A stretch of DNA of 64,000 bases from Bradyrhizobium yuanmingense (GTDB lineage: Bacteria; Pseudomonadota; Alphaproteobacteria; Rhizobiales; Xanthobacteraceae), in contig NZ_FMAE01000004.1 of NCBI RefSeq assembly GCF_900094575.1, positions 310,001-374,000 on the forward strand. The letters run 5' to 3'. How positions within the stretch are numbered: position 1 is the first letter of the stretch; the number at the start of each line of letters is the position of its first letter. Position numbers and translations under genes: made by a program. This document shows positions 1-8,813 of the stretch, one piece after another. The notes under the pieces were generated by a model, which saw only the letters and a list, made by a program, of their open reading frames with translations, did no database searches and was not told where the DNA came from.

Positions 1-1058
1 AAGATGACCATGACCACGAGCACAATGGTCAAGAGCAGCGTGAACTGGACGTCCTCGACCGCGGCACGGATGGTCGCGGTGCGGTCGCTGATGAGCTCGA
101 TCTTGATCGCGGGCGGGATCGCCGCCACGAGACGAGGGAGGGTCGCCTTGATCCTGTCGACGGTTTCGATGACGTTGGCGCCGGGCTGCTTGAAGATTAC
201 GAGGAACACGCCGCGCTTGCCGTTGGCCCACGCCGCCTGCTTGGCGTCTTCGGCCGCGGTGACCGCTTGGCCGATATCGCGGATTCGCAACGGAGCGCCG
301 TTGCGATAGGCGATGATGACGTCGTTCCAGTCCTTCGCGTGAGTGAGCTGGTCGTTGGCGTAGATCGTATAGGCCCGCTTCTCGCCGTCGATATTGCCCT
401 TGGGGCTGTCGACCGTGGTGATGGCGATCTGGCTGCGGATGTCCTCCATCGACAAGCCCTTGGCGACCAGCTTTGCGGGATCGACCTGAATGCGGATCGA
501 GGGTTTCTGCTGGCCGCCGATGAAGACCTGGGCGACGCCCGAGAGCTGGCTGATCTGCTGGGCGAGCTGGGTGTCGACGGCATCGCTGACGCTGGTCAGC
601 GGCAGCGTCTCCGACGTCGCCGACAGTAGCAGGATCGGCGCATCGGCGGGGTTGACCTTGCGGTAGGTCGGGGGCGACGGCAGGTTCCTCGGCAACTGGC
701 CGCTGGCCGCGTTGATGGCACCCTGTACGTCGTTGGCGGCGCCGTCGATGTTGCGGTTGAGGTCGAATTGGATGGTGATCGACGCCGTGCCCAGATAGCT
801 CGTCGAGGTCATCTGCGCGATGCCAGGAATCTGGGCGAATTGCCGCTCGAGCGGCTGCGCCACCGACGAAGCCATGGTCTCGGGGCTGCCGCCGGGCAAA
901 TTGGCGGTGACCTGAATGGTCGGAAAGTCCACCTGCGGCAGGGGCGCGACCGGGAGCAGGGGGTAGGCGACCAGGCCGACGAAGAGAATGCCGGCCATCA
1001 GCAGCGAGGTGCCGATGGGATATCGGATGAAAGGCGCCGAAATCCCGCCCCCGATCAT
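1..1058 (-). CDS. RND efflux pump permease, MdtB/MdtC/AcrB type (3' end outside window)
   Basis: Inner-membrane proton-driven efflux pump subunit. The first 352 codons are present, against about 1,040 in the family, so the gene runs off the left edge. The N-terminus starts MIGGGISAPFIRYPIGTSLL, followed by a first membrane helix around residues 13-33. A porter domain follows with family segments such as LPGGSPETMASSVAQPLERQ and VDSPKGNIDG, and the second membrane region begins near residue 337. The ATG overlaps the stop of the upstream fusion-protein gene by 4 nt (ATGA), so the two are translationally coupled. Substrate cannot be read from the sequence. The MdtBC-like wording in the porter loops is my recollection of the family. 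Confidence 0.93.
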   Translation of the reverse strand, partial: MIGGGISAPFIRYPIGTSLLMAGILFVGLVAYPLLPVAPLPQVDFPTIQVTANLPGGSPETMASSVAQPLERQFAQIPGIAQMTSTSYLGTASITIQFDLNRNIDGAANDVQGAINAASGQLPRNLPSPPTYRKVNPADAPILLLSATSETLPLTSVSDAVDTQLAQQISQLSGVAQVFIGGQQKPSIRIQVDPAKLVAKGLSMEDIRSQIAITTVDSPKGNIDGEKRAYTIYANDQLTHAKDWNDVIIAYRNGAPLRIRDIGQAVTAAEDAKQAAWANGKRGVFLVIFKQPGANVIETVDRIKATLPRLVAAIPPAIKIELISDRTATIRAAVEDVQFTLLLTIVLVVMVI

Positions 1059-2230
1059 TGCTGTCGAACCTTGTTCTGGGTCGGATCCGAGCTTGCTACC
1101 GCCGTCGACACCAGGCTTCCGGGCTGCACCTTGAACTGTCCGCCGACGATCACCTGCTGACCGGGGCTCAATCCTTCCTCGATGACCGAATGACCGTCGA
1201 TGCCATAGCTGACCTTGATCTTGTGCAGTTCGGCCTTGTTGTCCTGGTTGACCGTATAGGCATAGAGTCCGTTGGTGGAGCGCTGGACCGCGTCATCCGG
1301 AACGACCGTCGCATCCTTTAGCGTTCGCACCAGGAGCCGCGTCGAGACCGATTGCCCCGGCCACAGCGTTCTTTCCTTGTTGTCGAACACCGCCTTGAGC
1401 CGGATCGTGCCGCTGGTCGCGTCGACCTGGTTGTTGATCACCGCGAGCTTGCCCTCGGCCAGCGTCCTCTTGCCGTCGGTGGTGAAGGCGATCACCTTGA
1501 GCGCGCCGGCCTTCTGGCCCTCGCTGATATAGGGGAGCTGGTCTTCCGGCGCGGTGAAGATCACGGCGATCGGCTCGACCTGCGAGATCGTGACGATGGC
1601 GGTCTGCGACGAAGCGTTGACGATGTTGCCGATGTCGACCTGACGCAGGCCTGCCACGCCGGTGATCGGCGCCTTGATCTGGGTGTAATCGAGCTGGGTC
1701 TGGGCGTTGGAGATCGCGGCATCGTCGGCGGCGATCTGGGCGGTGAGCTGAGCGACGGTGGAGCGCTGTGTGTCGACGCGCTGGGCGGTGGCGAATTCGC
1801 CGAGCTTCGTGGCGCGCTGGAGCTCGAGATTGGCGTTGGCGAGACTGGCCTCGTCCTGCGCCTTCTTGGCCTTGGCCTGGTCAAGCGTGGCCTGATAGGG
1901 GCGGGGATCGATCGAAACCAGGAGATCGCCCTGCTTGACGATCTGGCCTTCCCTAAATTCGAGCTTGTCGATCTGGCCATCCACACGGCTTCGGACCTGG
2001 ACCGTGTTAAAGCCCTGAACCGTGCCGAGACCAGTGAGATAGACCGGAAAGTCGGTCTTCTGAACCGGCGCAACGCTGACCGGGACGGCGGAGGGGCGAG
2101 GCGGGCCTTTTTGTGCGGTCTGGGTTTTTCCCGCCTCGGACGTGCCGAATTTCTGCTGCCAACCATAATAGCCCGCAGAAGCCACGGCCGCGATGATCAG
2201 AAGCCAAAGGATCGGCCGGGACTTGTTCAT
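1055..2230 (-). CDS. RND efflux membrane-fusion protein (HlyD/MdtA family)
   Basis: Periplasmic adaptor that links the inner-membrane RND pump to an outer-membrane channel. It has 391 residues, typical for the family. One uncleaved N-terminal helix lies at residues 7-24. The lipoyl-like half-motif VRSRVDGQIDKL is at about 79-90, followed by a coiled hairpin rich in Ala and Gln at about 115-180, the second lipoyl half (KAPITGVAGLR, about 186-196) and beta-barrel domains. It is the first gene of a two-gene minus-strand operon; its stop overlaps the pump start by 4 nt. No outer-membrane channel gene is visible. A promoter-like element lies 70-95 bp upstream. Confidence 0.94.
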   Translation of the reverse strand: MNKSRPILWLLIIAAVASAGYYGWQQKFGTSEAGKTQTAQKGPPRPSAVPVSVAPVQKTDFPVYLTGLGTVQGFNTVQVRSRVDGQIDKLEFREGQIVKQGDLLVSIDPRPYQATLDQAKAKKAQDEASLANANLELQRATKLGEFATAQRVDTQRSTVAQLTAQIAADDAAISNAQTQLDYTQIKAPITGVAGLRQVDIGNIVNASSQTAIVTISQVEPIAVIFTAPEDQLPYISEGQKAGALKVIAFTTDGKRTLAEGKLAVINNQVDATSGTIRLKAVFDNKERTLWPGQSVSTRLLVRTLKDATVVPDDAVQRSTNGLYAYTVNQDNKAELHKIKVSYGIDGHSVIEEGLSPGQQVIVGGQFKVQPGSLVSTAVASSDPTQNKVRQQ

Positions 2231-2604
2231 GTCGTCTCGTGTCGGCTCGTATGCCCTCGGCTACGAATATCGGGGCAATCGTACGGTTCCAGCATGATGT
2301 ATAATACACGCCAACTTCCAGAGTAAACAGCACTATCGGGTGAGAATCCTAAACAATTGGAAAGCTTTGCACCGTGTAGGCAGCTCGTTGGCGCGGCGAC
2401 GTGCAATGCCGCGTTTTCCCGCCGCGATCGGCCGGCGTGCAAGTCTTGCGCAGCACGCGGAGCAGTGTGCTCGGGACCGATCGGCCCCGCGCCGCGCTGC
2501 CTTTCGGATCTGCCGCAAGAACGGTTCTAAGTCGCCTCGTAGCCGTTTCGGTTACCATGGATTTCGGCATCGTCCATTTCGGCGCCGCAGCGACGGAGCA
2601 AAGC
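2231..2604. other. intergenic region with no recognisable gene
   Basis: Apart from the possible promoter near 2300, I see no coding pattern on either strand. The short reading frames here are Arg/Ser-rich, as expected by chance in GC-rich DNA. It separates the efflux operon from the decayed ORF and iron-uptake genes on the other strand. Confidence 0.5.
2298..2327 (-). promoter_or_regulatory. possible sigma-70 promoter of the efflux operon
   Basis: Reading the minus strand, TTTACT (2327-2322) is followed 18 nt later by TATACA (2303-2298); a TATTAT hexamer (2306-2301) overlaps it. This AT-rich patch is the only one in the 370 bp upstream of the fusion-protein gene. It is a guess from hexamer similarity only. 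Confidence 0.3.
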
Positions 2605-2900
2605 ATGGACGAGCTGAACGGCAAGCTGATCGCGTGCCAGATGCTGATCGAGGGATTGATCGCGTGTCACCAACGAGCAGCGCGATCCCTTGTGCTTCCT
2701 TCACCGACTTTCGCGACGAGATCAAAGCCGTTGTCAACGGCGCCAACATCGCCGGCATGGACAGCACCGATCGCGTGCGCGCCGTTGCGAAGACCGTCGA
2801 CGAGTTGCTGTGGCTGATGAAACCCAGAGCGGCGATCGAGTGGCCAGCAATCGATTTGCGTTTAGGACGCATCCTTCGCTCAGAGAGCGGGGCAGTTTAG
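2605..2900 (+). pseudogene. small ORF broken by two apparent frameshifts
   Basis: Frame 1 from the ATG at 2605 gives a protein-like start (MDELNGKLIACQMLIEGLIA). The coding-like sequence then continues in frame 2 from about 2663 (RVTNEQRDPLCFL) and in frame 3 from about 2702 (TDFRDEIKAVVNGANIAGMD, then a segment ending in VDELLWLMKP). Joined, these would make a soluble protein of roughly 80-95 residues, but no single frame contains it. The frame-3 tail ends at 2900. Function unknown; a sequencing error or genuine decay are both possible. Confidence 0.42.
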
Positions 2901-2912
2901 AATCGTTTTGAT
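2896..2912 (+). promoter_or_regulatory. possible degenerate Irr/ICE iron box
   Basis: The sequence TTTAGAATCGTTTTGAT has one exact half of the rhizobial iron-control element (TTTAGAA-N3-TTCTAAA as I remember it), while the second half is degraded. It lies about 340 bp before exbB and upstream of the hydroxylase remnant. Iron-responsive control of the ExbBD-TonB genes would make sense, but half a box is weak evidence. Confidence 0.3.
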
Positions 2913-3014
2913 CTTGATCTATTCAAGGGTTCTCGCGAACGGCACGCATTGACCCGCAATTGTGTGGCCGATACCAACAGGCGACATTCGTTCGACGCGT
3001 GTGAACGACAGGAA

Positions 3015-3250
3015 TTGGAGGGCCTTGTGCTCTATCCTCCAGCACCTCTCGTCGCCCCCGTGACCAGGGGGACGCGGGTTGCGTCTTTCTTCTGGCTTCA
3101 GAGCATGATACGGGACGATCAAGCCCGGAGCATGATCTATGGCCTCGACACCGCGATACAGGCGCTGGTGGAACGGCTCGGGCGTGACGATCCCGAAACG
3201 GTCAAATTGACGGGTATCTATCACAATCTCATTCGCTACTGGGCCGAAGT

Positions 3251-3254
<4 letters not shown>
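3015..3254 (+). pseudogene. C-terminal remnant of a PKHD-type Fe(II)/2-oxoglutarate hydroxylase (YbiX/PiuC family)
   Basis: The last 80 or so codons before exbB closely resemble the C-terminus of E. coli YbiX and PiuC proteins: LVLYP, then [20 protein letters not shown], then [15 protein letters not shown]. The full family has about 225 residues. Everything upstream, including the HxD iron ligands, is missing, and the distal His normally found in the SLH stretch is absent here ([13 protein letters not shown]). A run-in frame opens at TTG 2949 but shows no homology before 3015. The stop overlaps the exbB start by 4 nt, the coupling expected in an intact piuC-exbBD-tonB operon. I read it as the scar of a deletion that also removed any TonB receptor gene. 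Confidence 0.75.
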
Positions 3255-4183
<929 letters not shown>

Positions 4184-4186
4184 ACC

Positions 4187-4642
4187 ATGGCCGTTTCGCT
4201 CGCTGACAATGATGACGACGACGATTTCTCGGAAACGCATGACATCAACGTCACGCCGTTCATCGACGTCATCCTGGTGCTGCTGATCATCTTCATGGTC
4301 GCCGCGCCGCTGTCCACGGTCGACCTGCCGATCGATCTGCCGACGTCGAGTGCGACGCCGCAGAAGAAGCCGGACAAGCCGACCTATCTCAGCATCAAGC
4401 CCGATCTGACGCTCGCGATCGGGGAGAACGCCGTTCACCGGGCCGAGTTGATCGGAACCCTCGACAGCCTTTCCGAGATGAGCAAGGACAAGTACGTTTT
4501 CCTGCGCGCTGATCGCTCGGTGCCCTATGGCGAGTTGATGGGCGTGATGGAGCTCTTGCGCTCGGGCGGCTATACGCGGGTGAAGCTGGTCGCGCTGGAA
4601 GGCGCACCGGGGGCGCCTGTGGCAGGCGCCGCCCAGCCTTAA
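4187..4642 (+). CDS. exbD: TonB-system energiser ExbD
   Basis: Partner of ExbB in the proton-motive complex. It has 151 residues: an acidic cytoplasmic N-terminus, then one membrane helix preceded by the family motif [20 protein letters not shown], whose Asp is the expected proton-carrying residue. A periplasmic domain follows, ending near [11 protein letters not shown]. It starts 3 nt after exbB and is followed by tonB 12 nt downstream. Length and layout are normal. Confidence 0.96.
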   Translation: MAVSLADNDDDDDFSETHDINVTPFIDVILVLLIIFMVAAPLSTVDLPIDLPTSSATPQKKPDKPTYLSIKPDLTLAIGENAVHRAELIGTLDSLSEMSKDKYVFLRADRSVPYGELMGVMELLRSGGYTRVKLVALEGAPGAPVAGAAQP

Positions 4643-4654
4643 GAAGACGGAACG

Positions 4655-5479
4655 ATGGCGGACGAACCGAGACCATCCCGGAAGCTCTGGATCCTGGCGG
4701 CGGCGGCCGCGCTCGCCCTGCATCTCGGCGGTGCTGCGCTCGCGCTGGCGCATTTGCACGGCGACGACGACGGCGATGGTCTCGGCGCAGCCGGAGCCGA
4801 GTTCGCCGTCGAGATGGCTTCGCCGGAGGCTCAGGAATCCGATTTGCCGACCGGACCAAACGACTCCGCGGCACAAGAGGAGCGCCCGGAGCTTCCAGAG
4901 CAGAAGGCCGAACTGAAGGAGACGGAACTTCCTCAAGATCGACCGCAAGAGGCCGAGGATCCCGATCGCATTGTCAGCGAAAAGGTTGCGAAGAAGGAGC
5001 AGGACGACGATCCGAAGGCGGCTGCCGTTGAAACGCCCGCCATGGAGGCTGCCCCAAAGCAGGTTGATATGGCCCGGCAAACGTTCGAGGACGCAACGCG
5101 CGAGGCCGAAAAGGCCCTGGCGCCGGTGGTTGGGCTCGGCAAGGACATCCTGAAGATCACGGTGGACTGGAACAAGAAAATCAGTGCGCGTATCAAGCAG
5201 CACCAGATCAATCCGGAAGGCAGAGAGAACGCCAATCAGAAGGTCACGGTGAGTTTCGCGCTCAACCGAAAGGGAAATGTGGTCTCGGTCGACGTGATCG
5301 CGTCGTCCGGCGACGCCGCCTACGATGCAGCTGCGATCTCGATGGTTCGCAAGGCGGATCCTTTCGAGCCGCCTCCGGTTCAACTGACCGAGGAGCGTTT
5401 CGAGCGCACCCTCGAGATCAGCTTCGCCCCTGAGAAATCGAAGAAGACCGCCAACAAGAAGTCGGCTCAACGCCAGTAG
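4655..5479 (+). CDS. tonB: energy transducer TonB
   Basis: Transmits ExbBD energy across the periplasm to outer-membrane receptors. It has 274 residues: a short basic N-terminus, one membrane helix (about residues 9-30, [16 protein letters not shown]), a long Glu/Lys/Pro-rich spacer (about 45-160) and a C-terminal TonB domain (about 175-265) with [20 protein letters not shown] and KADPFEPPP. It is the last gene of the exbBD-tonB operon. Its 3' end overlaps the convergent minus-strand gene by 13 nt. No TonB-dependent receptor is encoded nearby, so the partner receptor must lie elsewhere. Confidence 0.95.
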   Translation: MADEPRPSRKLWILAAAAALALHLGGAALALAHLHGDDDGDGLGAAGAEFAVEMASPEAQESDLPTGPNDSAAQEERPELPEQKAELKETELPQDRPQEAEDPDRIVSEKVAKKEQDDDPKAAAVETPAMEAAPKQVDMARQTFEDATREAEKALAPVVGLGKDILKITVDWNKKISARIKQHQINPEGRENANQKVTVSFALNRKGNVVSVDVIASSGDAAYDAAAISMVRKADPFEPPPVQLTEERFERTLEISFAPEKSKKTANKKSAQRQ

Positions 5480-5952
5480 AGCCGGATCCCGACATAGACC
5501 ACCACCAGGCAGGCGAAGATCAGCGCCACGGGCAGGGGCCGTTTCTGGACTCCGCTGGCCGCGCCTGTCCCGAAGAAACCAGCGCTTTTCGGCTTCGGCG
5601 CCGGGCGCCGGAAAGCGGTAACATTATCCGCTGCCGGCTCGGCCTCGCGCGGACGGACGTCGGGCGGCTTTCCAGCGCCACCCATCTCGACGTAATAGGC
5701 CTTGTAGATCGCACCGATGGTGGCCTCGGTGGCTTCGCCTTCGCTCATCTGCGCCAGCAGGTTCCTGTAGCTGCTCAGGAACTCCTGGGCCTCCGGAGGC
5801 AGCGCGGACGCCCCGTTGAGCTTAGCCATCATCTTCCAGGTGGCGAAATCAGCGCGGGCGCGGGTGTCGGCGCGTCGCGCGATCAGCATATCGGCAGCTT
5901 TGACCAAGTCGGCCTCTGGCCTTTCGGCTCGTGTTCGGGTGTTCCGGTTCAA
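5467..5952 (-). CDS. uncharacterised tail-anchored protein
   Basis: Unrecognised protein of up to 161 residues. The N-terminal two-thirds are charged and helical ([20 protein letters not shown]), a Pro/Arg-rich linker follows, and the last 20 residues form a membrane helix ([20 protein letters not shown]), suggesting a C-terminal anchor. The longest possible start is the TTG at 5952, immediately after the amber stop of the upstream protease gene in the same frame. No Shine-Dalgarno is visible there. ATG 5889 (140 residues, MLIARRAD) is an equally credible start. The gene is convergent with tonB and overlaps it by 13 nt. Confidence 0.7.
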   Translation of the reverse strand: MNRNTRTRAERPEADLVKAADMLIARRADTRARADFATWKMMAKLNGASALPPEAQEFLSSYRNLLAQMSEGEATEATIGAIYKAYYVEMGGAGKPPDVRPREAEPAADNVTAFRRPAPKPKSAGFFGTGAASGVQKRPLPVALIFACLVVVYVGIRLYWR

Positions 5953-6633
5953 CTACGCATTGCCGGTCAGGAAGAGAACAGCCTGAATCACATAACCGGT
6001 CAACGTCCGCAGTATTGCTGAAATAACATCAAGATTTAGACCTAACTGCGAGCCCGCCAGCGGCAGCAGGATCAAGAGCCCGATCAGGATCAACATACCG
6101 AACGGCTCGAGCCGGGCGAGCGGCAAGGCCAGGGGGCGCGGCAGCAGCCCGACCGCGACGCGGCCGCCGTCCAGCGGCGGGATCGGCATCATGTTGAAGA
6201 CGGCCAGGATGGCGTTGATGATGAGGGCATTCTTGAGGTTGTCGGCAACCCATTTCGCCGCGCTCGCGGGCACCAGCGGCAGGGCATGGAAGGCGAGGGC
6301 GGTGGCGAGCGCCAGCAGGATGTTGGTGGCGGGTCCGGCCAGCGCTACCCAGACCATGTCGAGCCTGGGATTGTTCAGCTTGCGGAAGTTTACCGGCACC
6401 GGCTTGGCGTAGCCGAACAGGAACGGCGAATGCGCGAACAGCAGCATCGCCGGCAGGATGACGGTGCCGAACGGGTCGATATGCCTGATAGGATTGAAGC
6501 TGACGCGGCCGAGCTGCGCGGCCGTGTTGTCCCCGAGCCGGTCCGCGACGAAGGCATGCGCGGCCTCATGGAAGGTGATGGCGAGCACGAGGGGAAGCAC
6601 CCACACCGACAGGTCGTACAAGGAAATGTTCAC
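5953..6633 (-). CDS. site-2 protease family (M50) membrane metalloprotease
   Basis: Integral-membrane zinc protease homologue of the short SpoIVFB/YwhC-like group, 226 residues. The zinc motif HEAAHAF is in the first helix (about residues 22-28) and the distal motif NMMPIPPLDGGRV lies near residues 146-158. About five to six hydrophobic segments are visible. No PDZ domain is present, unlike RseP. Substrate unknown. It ends in TAG directly abutting the next ORF in the same frame, so the two are surely cotranscribed. Confidence 0.9.
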   Translation of the reverse strand: MNISLYDLSVWVLPLVLAITFHEAAHAFVADRLGDNTAAQLGRVSFNPIRHIDPFGTVILPAMLLFAHSPFLFGYAKPVPVNFRKLNNPRLDMVWVALAGPATNILLALATALAFHALPLVPASAAKWVADNLKNALIINAILAVFNMMPIPPLDGGRVAVGLLPRPLALPLARLEPFGMLILIGLLILLPLAGSQLGLNLDVISAILRTLTGYVIQAVLFLTGNA

Positions 6634-6780
6634 AGCTCATCCATTTCGGTTAGCTAGCGGCCTTGCAACCGTCCTGACCAAACCGGCGCAGCAACGCTTC
6701 GGCTCAACATAGGGTGGCCGGTTCCGAATTGCCACGCTGCAGATGGATGCTTCGGCCGGCCGCCGTGCAGTCGCGCAAAG

Positions 6781-7173
6781 TCACGCCGGGATCGTCCCGG
6801 GATATTGCACCAAGCCGTCGTCGAGCTTCACCCAGGCGAGCTTTTCCGACACCCAGATGTGCTCGGTCGGCGCAAAGGCGTTACGATCATCGAAGGTGGC
6901 GAGCGCAACGCCCGCTAGCGTGCCGTTGCGGCGCCAGGCGAAAAGCCGCGTGCCGCAGCGCTTGCAGAACACGCGATCGATATTCTCCGAGGAGGCGTAG
7001 CGTGCAGTCTCGCCCTCGACGCTGAGCGCGCGCTGGTCGAACTGGGCGCGGGCGAAGTAGGGCGAGCCCATCGCCTTCTGGCAGATGCGGCAATGGCAGA
7101 TGCGGACGTTGAGCGGCTCGCCCTCCGCCTTAAAACGCACCGCGCCGCACAGGCAACCACCTTCCCGGATCAT
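6781..7173 (-). CDS. GFA-family zinc-binding protein
   Basis: Small protein of 130 residues of the glutathione-dependent formaldehyde-activating (GFA/CENP-V) fold. The zinc ligands are in CLCGAVRF (about residues 7-14), CHCRICQK (about 34-41) and FCKRCGTRLF (about 84-93). The ATG at 7173 is chosen because GAGGA lies 5 nt upstream and the homology starts there. It is the last gene after the two SDRs, 7 nt downstream of the first. Most family members have no proven reaction, so a role in the sugar-acid operon is only suggested by position. Confidence 0.88.
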   Translation of the reverse strand: MIREGGCLCGAVRFKAEGEPLNVRICHCRICQKAMGSPYFARAQFDQRALSVEGETARYASSENIDRVFCKRCGTRLFAWRRNGTLAGVALATFDDRNAFAPTEHIWVSEKLAWVKLDDGLVQYPGTIPA

Positions 7174-7180
7174 GATGTCC

Positions 7181-7927
7181 TCAATAGGTCGCGCGCCCGC
7201 CCGAGATGTCGAACACCGCACCGGTCGAGAAGGCGCAATCCTGGGATGCGAGCCAGCTCACCATCGCGGCGAGCTCTTCCACCAGCACGAAGCGCCCCTT
7301 CGGGATCTTCGACAGCATGAAGTCGATATGCTGCTGCGTCATCTGGTCGAAGATCGCCGTCTTCGCCGCCGCCGGTGTCACCGCGTTGACGAGGATGTCA
7401 TGGGCGGCGAGCTCCTTGCCGAGCGACTTCGTCAGCGCGATCAGGCCGGCCTTGGACGCCGAATAATGCGCGGCGTTCGGGTTGCCTTCCTTGCCGGCGA
7501 TCGAGGCGATGTTCACGATCCGCCCGTATTTCTGCTTGAGCATTTCGGGCACGATCGCCTTGGAGACGATGAAGGGGCCGTCGAGGTTGATGCGCAGCAC
7601 CTTGCGCCATTCCTCCAGGTCGGTCTCCCAGACCGGCTTGTTGACGCCGGCGATGCCGGCGTTGTTGACGAGAATGTCGATCTTGCCGAAGGCCTTGAGC
7701 GTCGCATCGCGTGCCTGCTCGACGGCCGCCGTGTCGGTGACGTCGACCTTGAAGACTTTCGTTTCGCCGCCGATCTCCTTTGCCGTCTTCTCGGCCAGCG
7801 CGGCGTCAAAGTCCCAGATCGCGACCTTGGCGCCGGAGGCGACGAAGCGCTCGGTGATGGCGCGGCCAAAGCCCTGCGCGCCGCCGGTGACGATAGCGAT
7901 GCGGCCGTTGAGATCGATCTTGTTCAT
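7181..7927 (-). CDS. SDR-family NAD(P)-dependent dehydrogenase
   Basis: Classical short-chain dehydrogenase of 248 residues. It has the cofactor motif TGGAQGFG (residues 14-21), NNAG (about 88-91), the active-site Ser in VNIASIAG and the YSASK catalytic pair. The acidic residue after beta-2 (WDFD) favours NAD. It sits between a keto-deoxy-sugar-acid dehydrogenase-like SDR and the GFA gene in the minus-strand sugar operon, so oxidation of an aldose or a related intermediate is the likely job. The substrate cannot be assigned, and FabG-like annotation would be non-specific. Confidence 0.9.
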   Translation of the reverse strand: MNKIDLNGRIAIVTGGAQGFGRAITERFVASGAKVAIWDFDAALAEKTAKEIGGETKVFKVDVTDTAAVEQARDATLKAFGKIDILVNNAGIAGVNKPVWETDLEEWRKVLRINLDGPFIVSKAIVPEMLKQKYGRIVNIASIAGKEGNPNAAHYSASKAGLIALTKSLGKELAAHDILVNAVTPAAAKTAIFDQMTQQHIDFMLSKIPKGRFVLVEELAAMVSWLASQDCAFSTGAVFDISGGRATY

Positions 7928-7945
7928 GCCGGAGGCCTTCCTGCG

Positions 7946-8677
7946 TCAGAGCATGTAGCCGCCGTCGACGACGAGATCGACGCCGGTGGTGAAGGCGCTC
8001 TCGTCGCTGCCGAGATAGACCACCATCGCGGCGATCTCCTCGGCGGTGCCGAGCCGGCCCATCTTCTGGCGCGAGATGAACATCTCCTTGCCCTGCGGGC
8101 CCTGGGCTGCCGCGCGGTCGAGCATCGAAGGCGTCTCGACGGTGCCGGGACAGATCGAGTTGCAGCGGATGCCCTTGGTGATGAAGTCGAGCGCGACCGC
8201 GCGCGACAGCAGCGACACCGCCGCCTTCGACGAGCTGTAGACGTAGCGGTTCGCCGGCGGCCGCAAGGCTGCGCAGGACGAGATGTTGACGATGCTGCCG
8301 CCGCCGCCGGCGATCATGTCGGGCAGGAAAGCCTTGATGGTCCGGTGCATCGACTTGACGTTGAGGTCGAACGAGAAGTCGAAGTCCTCTTCCGAACATT
8401 CCAGGATGGTGCCGTGATGCACGAAGCCGGCGGCGTTGAGCAGGATGTCGATCTTGCCGACGCGCTTGGCGAAGGCGTTGACGTCGGCGGTGTTGCGGAC
8501 GTCGAGCTTTGCGACCTCGGCGATGCCTTCCTTCGTCAGGCTCGCGATGCCGGCTTCGTTGATGTCGGTGGCGATGACGGTTGCGCCTTCACGCGCGAAC
8601 GCGATGGCGCAAGCGCGCCCAATGCCTGCCGCGGCAGCCGTGACGACGGCGCGCTTTCCCTTGAGGCGGTCTGCCAT
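7946..8677 (-). CDS. SDR dehydrogenase, 2-keto-3-deoxy-L-fuconate dehydrogenase-like
   Basis: Short-chain dehydrogenase of 243 residues. The cofactor loop reads TAAAAGIG (residues 13-20), the substituted glycine pattern I associate with the BDH2/DHRS6 group and bacterial 2-keto-3-deoxy-L-fuconate dehydrogenases. It also has NAAG, SSCAAL with the catalytic Ser, YSSSK and a D-I-N stretch after beta-2 favouring NAD. It lies downstream of the IlvD/Edd dehydratase, whose product would be a 2-keto-3-deoxy sugar acid. That supports oxidation of such an acid before cleavage. Exact sugar not determined. Confidence 0.85.
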   Translation of the reverse strand: MADRLKGKRAVVTAAAAGIGRACAIAFAREGATVIATDINEAGIASLTKEGIAEVAKLDVRNTADVNAFAKRVGKIDILLNAAGFVHHGTILECSEEDFDFSFDLNVKSMHRTIKAFLPDMIAGGGGSIVNISSCAALRPPANRYVYSSSKAAVSLLSRAVALDFITKGIRCNSICPGTVETPSMLDRAAAQGPQGKEMFISRQKMGRLGTAEEIAAMVVYLGSDESAFTTGVDLVVDGGYML

Positions 8678-8703
8678 GTTGTTTCTCCTGCGAATTTTCC
8701 TTC

Positions 8704-8809
8704 GTCATTCCGGGGCGCGCCTCTTGGCGCGAACCCGGAATCCATCGCGCCACAGCGCCGGTGGATGAATGGATTCCGGGCTCGCGACTGCGTCGCGCCC
8801 CGGAATGAC
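8704..8809. repeat. dispersed intergenic palindrome, CGTCATTCCGGGGCGCG family
   Basis: Outer arms GTCATTCCGGGGCGCG (8704-8719) and its exact complement (8794-8809) enclose a second, inner pair built on ACCCGGAATCCAT. Other copies in this window start at 22117, 23851 and 62387. It occupies the gap between the dehydratase and SDR genes of one operon, so the transcript would carry a large hairpin there. Confidence 0.85.
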
Positions 8810-8813
8810 CGTG

